Below are positions 57,875 to 64,000 of a stretch of DNA of 64,000 bases, in pieces. The position numbers and the translations under genes are program-made. The notes under the pieces were generated by a model. It searched no databases. It was given only the letters and a program-made list of their open reading frames with translations, and was not told where the DNA came from. This DNA is from JBBPZA01 sp963797015 (GTDB taxonomy: Bacteria > Actinomycetota > Thermoleophilia > Solirubrobacterales > Solirubrobacteraceae). Location: contig CAWCNV010000001.1 of NCBI GenBank assembly GCA_963797015.1, forward strand, positions 310,001-374,000, written 5' to 3'. Positions within the stretch are counted from its first letter, which is position 1; every line of letters begins with the position of its first letter.

Positions 57875-58554
57875 TGCAGATCGACGTCTTCACGCTGTTC
57901 CCGCAGTGGTTCGAGTGGTTCCGCACCCAGCGCCACGTCGCCAACGCGCTTGCGCTCGGACACGAGCTCGAGTGCGTGTCCTATCGCGACCACACGCCAC
58001 TCTCGGCCGGCCAGGTCGACGACGCGCCGTTCGGCGGCGGGGCGGGGATGGTCCTGCGCGTCGACGTCGTCGACGCCGCGCTGCGCGCCCGCTACGGGCG
58101 CGATCCGGTCGAGCTGCGCGGCGATCGGCGTGTCATCGCACTGACCCCCGGTGGCCGCCTGCTCGACGACGCGCTGCTGTGCGAGCTCGCGGCCGAGCCC
58201 GCACTCACGCTCCTGTGCGGGCGTTACGAGGGCTTCGACGAGCGCGTCGTCGAGCATCTGTGCTCCGACGCGATCTCGATCGGGCGGTACGTGCTCTCGG
58301 GAGGCGAGCTGGCGGCGATGGTGGTCTGCGACGGAGTGCTGCGCAAGCTGCCGGGCACGCTGGGCGACGAGGCATCGGCGGTGGAGGAGTCGTTCAGCCC
58401 CGCTCTGGAGGGGCGGCCCGAGTACCCGCACTACACGCGGCCGGCGGAGTACCGCGGCTGGCGCGTGCCCGACGTGCTGCTCTCGGGCCACCACGAGCGG
58501 ATCCGATCCTGGCGCCTGGAGCAGGCGCGCCGCAGGGGGAAGCCGGAGGGCTGA
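57874..58554 (+). CDS. trmD: tRNA (guanine37-N1)-methyltransferase
   Basis: 226 residues, standard for TrmD. QIDVFTLFPQWFEWF at the start, DDAPFGGGAGMVLR, LLCGRYEGFDERVVE (knot region), SIGRYVLSGGELAAMVVCD and EYPHYTRPAEYRGWRVP are all present. It makes m1G37 in tRNAs, needed to prevent frameshifting. ATG 57874 shares one base with the rimM stop (TGATG). Confidence 0.96.
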   Translation: MQIDVFTLFPQWFEWFRTQRHVANALALGHELECVSYRDHTPLSAGQVDDAPFGGGAGMVLRVDVVDAALRARYGRDPVELRGDRRVIALTPGGRLLDDALLCELAAEPALTLLCGRYEGFDERVVEHLCSDAISIGRYVLSGGELAAMVVCDGVLRKLPGTLGDEASAVEESFSPALEGRPEYPHYTRPAEYRGWRVPDVLLSGHHERIRSWRLEQARRRGKPEG

Positions 58555-58605
58555 GAGGCGGCGGACGGGTCGCCGCAACGGCCATGGCGCGCGGCGGCCG
58601 TCCGC

Positions 58606-58611
58606 TACCAT
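58606..58611 (+). promoter_or_regulatory. -10 element before rplS
   Basis: TACCAT lies 43 nt upstream of ATG 58655 in the 100-bp gap after trmD, so rplS may have its own promoter with a leader, unlike the leaderless pattern elsewhere. Confidence 0.3.
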
Positions 58612-58654
58612 GCGCCTCCGCGCATCGCCCCGTCCGGCTGCGCCCCTCCTCGTG

Positions 58655-59233
58655 ATGAGCAGCGTCATCGACACCCTCGAGCGCGCCCAGCTGCGCCGTG
58701 TCCCCAGCTTCCAGGCGGGCGACCGCCTGCGCGTGCATTTCCAGGTCGTCGAGGGCAATCGGCGCCGCACGCAGGTCTTCGAGGGAGTGGTCATCAAGCG
58801 CCAGGGCCACGGCGTGCGCGAGACCTTCACCGTGCGCAAGCAGTCGTTCGGGGTCGGGGTCGAGCGGACGTTCCCGGTGCACTCCCCGAAGATCGAGCGC
58901 ATCGAGATCGCCGCGCGGGGCGACGTGCGCCGGGCCAAGCTCTACTACCTGCGCGGACGCGTGGGCAAGCGCGCGCGGGTGCGCGAGCGGCGCTCGCTGG
59001 GGCCGGAGGAGACGATCGAGCCAGGGCTGCTGCACGAGGCGGTGGCCGGCGGCGTCGACGCGGAGGGCGAGACGGTGGCCGAGGCAGAGTCCGCGCTCTC
59101 GCCCGACGCCGATCACGGCGAGGCCGCGGCGACGGAGGAGGGGCAGGCCGAGGCCGGCGAGGCCCCGGCCGAGGTGGCGGAGGAGCCCGCGGGCGACGGC
59201 GAAGCGGCCGACGCGAGCCCGAGCTCGTCCTAG
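58655..59233 (+). CDS. rplS: 50S ribosomal protein L19 with long acidic tail
   Basis: 192 residues against about 115 for the family. The L19 core (VPSFQAGDRLRVHFQVVEG, FEGVVIKRQGHGVRETFTVR, HSPKIERIEIAARGDVRRAK, LYYLRGRVGKRARV) is intact. Residues from about 118 form an Ala/Glu-rich acidic tail (ETVAEAESALSP and TEEGQAEAGEAPAEVAEEPA) of some 75 residues. L19 sits at the 30S-50S interface, so such a tail would be exposed near inter-subunit bridges. lepB follows 3 nt after the stop. Confidence 0.93.
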   Translation: MSSVIDTLERAQLRRVPSFQAGDRLRVHFQVVEGNRRRTQVFEGVVIKRQGHGVRETFTVRKQSFGVGVERTFPVHSPKIERIEIAARGDVRRAKLYYLRGRVGKRARVRERRSLGPEETIEPGLLHEAVAGGVDAEGETVAEAESALSPDADHGEAAATEEGQAEAGEAPAEVAEEPAGDGEAADASPSSS

Positions 59234-59236
59234 CTC

Positions 59237-59848
59237 GTGGCGGCGACCAAGCGCAAGAGGTCCACCGGCGGTTCGCTCGTCGAGCTGGTCGTGATCGTGG
59301 CCGTGGCCCTGGGGCTCGCGCTGTTCATCCAGGCCTTCCTGGTCAAGCCCTACCGGATTCCGAGCGAGTCGATGGAGCCGACGCTCGACGTCGGCCAGCG
59401 CGTGCTCGTCGACCGGATCGGAAACCGCTTCGGCGACCCCAGCGTCGGCGACATCGTCGTCTTCCACCCGCCGCAGGGGTCGGAGACCAACCAGTGCGGC
59501 GCTCCCACGGCGCGCGGCCAGGCCTGCTCGCGCCCCACGCCCAAGCGCTCGAACGTGAACTTCATCAAGCGCGTCGTCGCCGGGCCGGGCGACACGATCG
59601 CGATCCGCGACGGCCGCGTGGTCCGCAACGGCAAGTTGCAAAAAGAGCGCTATATCCGGCCTTGCAGCGGTGGAGAGGCGTGTGATTTCCCCGTTCCGAT
59701 CAAGGTTCCACCCGGGGATTGGTTCATGATGGGCGACAACCGTGGGTCCTCCGACGACAGCCGCTTCTGGGGCCCCGTCCCGCGCGGTTGGATCATCGGC
59801 GGGGCCTTCGCCACCTACTGGCCTCCGGGACGCGTCGGCCTCCTCTGA
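59237..59848 (+). CDS. lepB: Signal peptidase I
   Basis: 203 residues. A basic N-terminus (KRKRSTGG), one transmembrane helix (14-36), nucleophile Ser45 in PSESMEPTL, box C/D VLVDRIGNRFG and DIVVFHPP, catalytic Lys in NFIKRVVAGPGD, and box E MGDNRGSSDDSRFWGPVP. It removes signal peptides from exported proteins such as the GH54, ASST and PKD proteins of this window. The insertion CGAPTARGQACSRP before the Lys region, with two Cys, could form a disulfide. GTG 59237 follows rplS by 3 nt. Confidence 0.95.
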   Translation: MAATKRKRSTGGSLVELVVIVAVALGLALFIQAFLVKPYRIPSESMEPTLDVGQRVLVDRIGNRFGDPSVGDIVVFHPPQGSETNQCGAPTARGQACSRPTPKRSNVNFIKRVVAGPGDTIAIRDGRVVRNGKLQKERYIRPCSGGEACDFPVPIKVPPGDWFMMGDNRGSSDDSRFWGPVPRGWIIGGAFATYWPPGRVGLL

Positions 59849-59888
59849 CACGGCTCCGGCGGGCCTGCGCGAGGCGCCGGACGCGGGG

Positions 59889-60617
59889 GTGCCCGAGGCG
59901 CCGGACGCGGGCCTCGGCGACGCATCCGGCTCCGCTCCTGAGAATGGCCGGCACGCGGCCGCTAGGCGGCGCCAGCAGGCGCGGCGGACGGGGGCGAAGC
60001 TCCTGCGCTTCGACCGCGAGCTGGGCGCGCGCTGGGTCGCGGGCGCCGACGAGGCCGGCCGCGGCTGCCTGGCCGGCCCGCTCGTGGCCGCCGCCGTGCT
60101 CTTCGACCACGAACGCCTGACGCTGGGCCAGCGTCGCGCGCTCTCGGCGCTCAACGATTCCAAGCAGCAGACGCTCGCCGCGCGCGAGGAGCTCTACCCG
60201 GTGATCCTGCGCACGGCGAGCAAGGTCTCCGTCGTCTCGCGCTGCGTGCGTCGCATAGACAGCCACGGCCTGCACCGGACCAACCTCGCCGCCCTGCGCG
60301 ACGCCCTGCTGCGCGTGGCGCAGCCCGGCTGCGTGTGCCTGTCGGACGGATTCCCGGTGCCCGCGATGGGCTACGACCAGCGCGCGGTGATCGACGGCGA
60401 CGCCCGCAGCGCGGCGATCGCAGCCGCGTCCATCGTGGCCAAGGTCACCCGCGACCGCTACATGCAGCGCGCCGACCGCATCCACCCGGGCTGGGAGTTC
60501 GCGACCCACGTCGGCTACGCGACGCCCGAGCACCGCTCGGCGATCATGTCCCGCGGCGTCTCACCGATCCACCGCCTCTCCTTCCAGTCGATCGCGTACC
60601 AGCAGCTCGAGCTCTGA
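59889..60617 (+). CDS. rnhB: Ribonuclease HII
   Basis: About 242 residues. The catalytic start VAGADEAGRGCLAGPLVAA carries the DEAGRG motif; NDSKQQTLAAREEL, DGFPVP and AAIAAASIVAKVTRDRYM (Asp) complete the site. An N-terminal Ala/Pro/Asp-rich extension of about 45 residues includes two copies of EAPDAG encoded by a near-perfect 17-bp direct repeat (from 59871 and 59895). The start is uncertain: GTG 59889 is the nearest after lepB, and the frame is open upstream into lepB. It removes ribonucleotides and RNA primers from DNA. Confidence 0.9.
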   Translation: MPEAPDAGLGDASGSAPENGRHAAARRRQQARRTGAKLLRFDRELGARWVAGADEAGRGCLAGPLVAAAVLFDHERLTLGQRRALSALNDSKQQTLAAREELYPVILRTASKVSVVSRCVRRIDSHGLHRTNLAALRDALLRVAQPGCVCLSDGFPVPAMGYDQRAVIDGDARSAAIAAASIVAKVTRDRYMQRADRIHPGWEFATHVGYATPEHRSAIMSRGVSPIHRLSFQSIAYQQLEL

Positions 60618-60767
60618 CTCGCCAGTCCCTCACTCGGCTGAGCCCCTCGGCCGAGCCGCCTTACGCCTCATCCTCCGGCCGCCTCCCTCGCGTCGACTCC
60701 CAGCCGGCGTGGCCCCTCCGGTCGGCCAATGCGGTCGGCCCCTCCGGCCGCCCCCTGCCGCCACCCC
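60618..60767. terminator. Convergent intergenic region with hairpin
   Basis: 150 bp between the convergent rnhB and yraN genes. CGGCTGAG and CTCGGCCG (60635-60653) pair around CCC with one G-T-type mismatch, and GCCCCTCCGGTCGGCC-like units repeat near 60712-60755. No T-run follows, as is common in high-G+C genomes. A bidirectional terminator role is inferred from position. Confidence 0.4.
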
Positions 60768-61136
60768 TCAGAACGCGCCCTCCAGGTGATCCAGGGCAAG
60801 CAGGTGGCCGGCGGGGTCGAAGGTGACCCCGATCGCGTCGAAGCGGAGCTCGGCCGCGTAGGGACGTCCCGCCATGCGGGCGAGCCACGAGGCGCCCATG
60901 CGCCGGACCTGTGCCTGCTTCCCCCGGTTCAGCGCGTCCCACGGGACCGCGGCGCGCGTCGCCCGTCGGGTCTTGACCTCGCAGAACACCAGCGTCCTGC
61001 CGTCGAAGGCCACCAGGTCGAGCTCGCCGTGCCGGCTGCGGTAGTTGCGATCCAGGATCCCGAACCCCAGGCGCTCGAGGTGCTCGCCGGCGAGCCGCTC
61101 GCCGAGGCGACCGAGGTGGTGGCGCGGATCGGCCAT
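60768..61136 (-). CDS. yraN: UPF0102/YraN-family nuclease-like protein
   Basis: 122 residues. HLGRLGERLAGEHLERLGF, then the core ILDRNYRSRHGELDLVAFDG and LVFCEVKTRR, i.e. the E-x-D ... E-x-K pattern of a restriction-endonuclease-like fold, and a basic helix (ALNRGKQAQVRRM). Family function is not settled, with links to recombination or DNA uptake. It stands on the minus strand, divergent from comM and dprA, an arrangement in which yraN often travels with comM-dprA. ATG 61136. Confidence 0.9.
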   Translation of the reverse strand: MADPRHHLGRLGERLAGEHLERLGFGILDRNYRSRHGELDLVAFDGRTLVFCEVKTRRATRAAVPWDALNRGKQAQVRRMGASWLARMAGRPYAAELRFDAIGVTFDPAGHLLALDHLEGAF

Positions 61137-61247
61137 CGCGGCGACGGTAAGGCCGCTCCCGGGCCCGACCCGCCGCCGCCGCAGACTTCTCACAGTCTCG
61201 CGACCCCCTCGTGACGATTGCGTGCTGAGGCGTGCGGGGTGGCGACG

Positions 61248-61253
61248 TAGCGT
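61248..61253 (+). promoter_or_regulatory. -10 element of comM-dprA
   Basis: TAGCGT ends 7 nt before ATG 61261 without a Shine-Dalgarno, in the 124-bp gap divergent to yraN. Confidence 0.35.
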
Positions 61254-61260
61254 GCCGCCC

Positions 61261-62790
61261 ATGCTCACCCACGTCGCCACCTTCGCGATCTACGGGCTCG
61301 AGCCGCGGCGCGTGTGGGTCGAGGTCGACATCCGCGCGGGCCTGCCGACGTTCACGGTCGTCGGCCTGGCCGACAAGGCGGTCCGCGAGGCGCGCGAGCG
61401 GGTGCGTGCGGCGCTTCTGAACTCGGGCTTCGAGTTCCCCGGAAGGCGCATCACCGCCAACCTCGCGCCCGCCTACCTGCGCAAGGCGGGGCCGGGATAC
61501 GACCTGGCGCTGGCCGTCGGGATCCTCGCCGCCAGCGGCCAGCTCGATCCCGAGCCGCTCACCCGCTTCGCGGTCTTCGGCGAGCTCGGGCTCGGCGGCG
61601 AGCTGCGTCCGTGCCGGGGTGTGCTGGCCGTCGCCGAGGGAGCCAGGCGCAGCGGCCCGCCGGGGCTGCTCGTCCCGCGTAGCCAGGCCGCCGAGGCCGC
61701 GCTGGTCGAGGGCGTGGCGATCGCCGGGGTAGAGACGCTGCGCGAAGCGGTCGACGTGCTCGGCGGCGAACGCGAGCCGCCACCGCCCCCGCCCACTGCC
61801 GATGCGGCCGCGGACGATGACGTTCCTCCAGCCGACCTCGCCGACGTGCGCGGCCACGCGATTCCGCGCTGGGCGCTCGAGATCGCGGCTGCCGGCGGTC
61901 ACAACCTCCTGCTGCAGGGCCCGCCCGGCACCGGCAAGACGATGCTGGCCCGCCGCCTGCCGGGCATCCTGCCGCCGCTCACGGCCCCGGAGGCGATCGA
62001 CGTCAAGCGGATACGGAGCATCGCCGGCCTGCACCACGGCGGCGGGCTCGTCGGCGAGCGTCCCTTCCGGGCGCCGCACCACACGATCTCCTCGGCCGGC
62101 CTCGTCGGCGGCGGTCCGCTGCCGATGCCCGGGGAGGCGACCCTTGCGCACCTGGGCGTGCTGTTCCTCGACGAGCTCTCCGAGTTCCCGCGGCCAAGCC
62201 TCGAGGCCCTGCGACAGCCGCTCGAGGACGGCTACGTGACCGTGGTCCGCAGCCAGCACGTGTGCGTCTTCCCGACCCGGGTGATGCTCGTCGCCTCCAC
62301 CAACCCGTGCCCGTGCGGCTTCGCGGGCGCCGGCGACGGGCGATGCCGCTGCAGCGAGGCCGAGCTCGCACGCCATCGCCGCCGTCTGAGCGGGCCGCTG
62401 CTGGATCGCATCGATCTGCTCGTCGACGTCCAGCGCCCCACCGCCTCGGAGCTCGCCGGGCCGGGGTCGGAGAGCTCGAGGACGGTGCGAGAGCGGGTCG
62501 TCGCAGCGCGTGCGCGTCAGCGCGATCGGCTCCCGCGCGGGAGGGTCGCCTGCAACGGACAGCTGGACGCGGCGCAGGTCCGCCAGACGATCGATGCCGA
62601 GCTCGTCGCCCGTCGCACGCTGCTCGACGCCTACGACCGAGGTCGCCTCAGCGCCCGCGGCCACCATCGCGTGATGCGCGTCGCGAGGACGATCGCCGAC
62701 CTCGAGGACTCCCGGACCGTCGCGCGCCACCACGTCCTCACCGCGCTGAGCCTGCGCGGCGATGATTCCGCGGAAGCGCTCGCGGCGTGA
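61261..62790 (+). CDS. comM: ComM-like Mg-chelatase-type AAA+ ATPase
   Basis: 509 residues. An N-terminal Lon-like S5 domain (VEVDIRAGLPTFTVVGLADK, FPGRRITANLAPAYLRKAG, YDLALAVGILAASG), a linker with Pro and Asp runs (about 170-195), then the AAA+ core: Walker A LLQGPPGTGKTMLARRLPG, FRAPHHTISSAGLVGGG, Walker B VLFLDELSEF, a Cys motif NPCPCGF, and the C-terminal Mg-chelatase domain. ComM is a hexameric branch-migration helicase in natural transformation. Its TGA overlaps the dprA GTG. Confidence 0.94.
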   Translation: MLTHVATFAIYGLEPRRVWVEVDIRAGLPTFTVVGLADKAVREARERVRAALLNSGFEFPGRRITANLAPAYLRKAGPGYDLALAVGILAASGQLDPEPLTRFAVFGELGLGGELRPCRGVLAVAEGARRSGPPGLLVPRSQAAEAALVEGVAIAGVETLREAVDVLGGEREPPPPPPTADAAADDDVPPADLADVRGHAIPRWALEIAAAGGHNLLLQGPPGTGKTMLARRLPGILPPLTAPEAIDVKRIRSIAGLHHGGGLVGERPFRAPHHTISSAGLVGGGPLPMPGEATLAHLGVLFLDELSEFPRPSLEALRQPLEDGYVTVVRSQHVCVFPTRVMLVASTNPCPCGFAGAGDGRCRCSEAELARHRRRLSGPLLDRIDLLVDVQRPTASELAGPGSESSRTVRERVVAARARQRDRLPRGRVACNGQLDAAQVRQTIDAELVARRTLLDAYDRGRLSARGHHRVMRVARTIADLEDSRTVARHHVLTALSLRGDDSAEALAA

Positions 62791-63986
62791 TCGCAACAGG
62801 TGGTGAGCGGGCGGTGCGCGGTGGGGAGGGGGCCGCGGGTGGCGGCGGAATGGCCGCGGGCGGTGGCGAGCGGGCTACGGATGGCCGCGAGCCCGCCGCG
62901 AGCGGCGAGCTGGCGTGCGACGCCTGCCTCCGGCGCACCCACCTGCTCACGCTGCTGTCGCCGTTCATCGACCAGGTTCGCGACCGCTACGGGCGGCCCG
63001 ACGAGCTGCTCGCACTGGGAGACGAGGAGCTCCTCGCCGGGCTCGCCGGTTCGCGCCGGCCCGAGATCGAGCGGGCTCTCGAGCGCTTTCGACCCGGGCG
63101 GATGCGGGAGGCGGTCGTCACGTCCGGCCAGTTGGCCCGTTGCCTTCACGACGCCGACTACCCCGAGCGTCTGCGGCATCTCGCGGGTCCCCCGGCAGTC
63201 CTCTTCTCGATCGGCCCCAGCGGCGAGATGGGTGGCGGCCCCGCCGCGGCGGTCGTCGGTGCGCGGCGCGCATCGGAGTACGGCGTGGAGGTCGCGCGCA
63301 CGCTCGGTCGCGGGCTGTCCGCCGCGGGCGTGACGGTGGTCAGCGGCATGGCGATGGGCGTCGACGCCGCCGCGCACGAGGGGGCGCTCGCCGGCGGGGG
63401 CGCGACCGTCGCCGTGCTCGGGTGCGGGGCGGACGTCGCCTACCCGGCCAGCCGGCGGCGCCTGCACGCGCGGCTGCGGCGCGAGGCGGCGGTCGTCTCC
63501 GAGCTCCCGCCCGGCTTCACCGCGAGGCGCTGGTGCTTTCCGGTGCGCAACCGCATCATCGCGGCGCTGGCCGAGGTCGTCGTCGTGGTCGAGGGCGGCG
63601 AGCGCTCGGGGTCGCTCATCACGGCGCGGCTGGCCCGCGAGCTCGCGCGCGAGGTGGGCGCCGTTCCGGGGCGCGTCACCTCGCCGGCGTCCGCAGGCCC
63701 CAACGCGCTGCTCTTCGACGGCGCCCACCCGGTCCGTGGAGCGCAGGACGTCCTCGACCTCCTGTTCGGCGCGGGCGTCCGAGCCGCCCCGCCGGCACGC
63801 GAGCCGGGAGCCCTCGAACCCGATCTTCGCGCCGTCTACGCGGCCCTCGCGCGCGGAGAGGACACGCTTCACGCCCTCACCCGCGCCGGCCACGACCTGA
63901 CCGAGGCGACGGCGGCACTGGCCGAGCTCGAACTGCGCGGGTTCGTGTCGAGGGGAGCCGGCGGCGTCTACGTGGTCACGCCGTGA
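62787..63986 (+). CDS. dprA: DNA-processing protein DprA
   Basis: 399 residues. A Gly/Ala-rich extension of about 40 residues precedes a SAM-like region, then the Rossmann DprA core: VVGARRASEYGVEVART, VVSGMAMGVDAAAHEGAL, GCGADVAYPASRRRLH, WCFPVRNRIIAALAEVVVVVEG and GSLITARLA; a winged-helix C-terminus (LARGEDTLHALTRAGHDLTE) follows. DprA loads RecA on incoming single-stranded DNA. GTG 62787 overlaps the comM stop (GTGA). It is complete, ending at TGA 63986, 14 nt before the window edge. Confidence 0.94.
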   Translation: MIATGGERAVRGGEGAAGGGGMAAGGGERATDGREPAASGELACDACLRRTHLLTLLSPFIDQVRDRYGRPDELLALGDEELLAGLAGSRRPEIERALERFRPGRMREAVVTSGQLARCLHDADYPERLRHLAGPPAVLFSIGPSGEMGGGPAAAVVGARRASEYGVEVARTLGRGLSAAGVTVVSGMAMGVDAAAHEGALAGGGATVAVLGCGADVAYPASRRRLHARLRREAAVVSELPPGFTARRWCFPVRNRIIAALAEVVVVVEGGERSGSLITARLARELAREVGAVPGRVTSPASAGPNALLFDGAHPVRGAQDVLDLLFGAGVRAAPPAREPGALEPDLRAVYAALARGEDTLHALTRAGHDLTEATAALAELELRGFVSRGAGGVYVVTP

Positions 63987-64000
63987 AGGCCCCGGACTGC

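Noticed and set aside
59871..59912. 17-bp direct repeat in the rnhB 5' extension
   Set aside because: It encodes a short Ala-Pro-Asp-Ala-Gly repeat in a low-complexity linker; simple slippage explains it.
60705..60760. Repeated CCCCTCCGG units between rnhB and yraN as a CRISPR-like or mobile repeat
   Set aside because: Only two imperfect copies, no spacer structure and no relation to the ribD insertion; low-complexity G+C sequence is enough to explain it.
1..64000. CRISPR array, tRNA, rRNA, SRP RNA, prophage or transposase genes
   Set aside because: I looked in all gaps and found no regular repeats, cloverleaf-like sequence with CCA-type end, or transposase/integrase motifs; short RNAs could still be missed by eye.

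Overview
This is a gene-dense, very G+C-rich chromosomal window with strong G/C bias at third codon positions and many GTG starts. It comes from an actinobacterium. Gene content and order (rpmB, DAK-type kinase, recG, rsmD, coaD, a SepIVA/DivIVA-like protein; then yceD, rpmF, plsX, acpP, rnc, smc, ftsY; then ffh, rpsP, khpA, rimM, trmD, rplS, lepB, rnhB, yraN, comM, dprA) fit the class Thermoleophilia (Solirubrobacterales-like), but that placement is inference. I saw no tRNA, rRNA, CRISPR array, prophage or transposase.

Layout. 1-8.9 kb is an accessory region: a membrane protein cut by the window edge, a flavoprotein without the redox disulfide of its superfamily, an SMP-30 sugar lactonase, a frameshifted metallo-beta-lactamase-fold gene, a DUF2252 gene without a usable start, and several small membrane proteins. 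9-14.1 kb is an envelope polysaccharide block: flippase, methyltransferase and polyprenyl-type glycosyltransferase on the minus strand, and a divergent GT39-like mannosyltransferase. 14.1-17.7 kb is the riboflavin operon ribD-ribE-ribBA-ribH, in which ribD is broken by a 46-bp inverted-repeat insertion. A secreted penicillin-acylase-family protein follows. 20.2-25.8 kb is the rpmB to SepIVA-like housekeeping run.

25.8-43.8 kb is a block of about 18 kb of accessory genes placed between the SepIVA-like gene and yceD, which I recall as neighbours in other actinobacteria. It holds a GH54 arabinofuranosidase, a macro-domain protein, acylphosphatase, an acyl-CoA synthetase, an alcohol dehydrogenase with two thioredoxin-fold partners, an M23 peptidase behind a c-di-AMP (ydaO) riboswitch, a two-component system, and a bidirectional cluster of a molybdopterin enzyme with glycosyltransferases, methyltransferase, epimerase and beta-propeller. 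43.8-64 kb returns to translation, lipid, chromosome and secretion housekeeping, with accessory genes (cell-wall cupredoxin, NfeD/SPFH pair, arylsulfotransferase) slotted between smc, ftsY and ffh.

Three themes stand out. First, many genes have a TAnnnT -10 hexamer ending 7-11 nt before the start codon and little or no Shine-Dalgarno, which suggests widespread leaderless transcription; operon-internal genes are instead coupled by ATGA, GTGA or TGATG overlaps. Second, three gene relics (Ser/Thr kinase 5' end, flavin monooxygenase 5' end, RTX protein 3' end) sit in gaps between intact genes and record past turnover. Third, several reading-frame anomalies (MBL-fold gene, DUF2252 start, rimM, rnc start) need raw-read checking before they are treated as biology.
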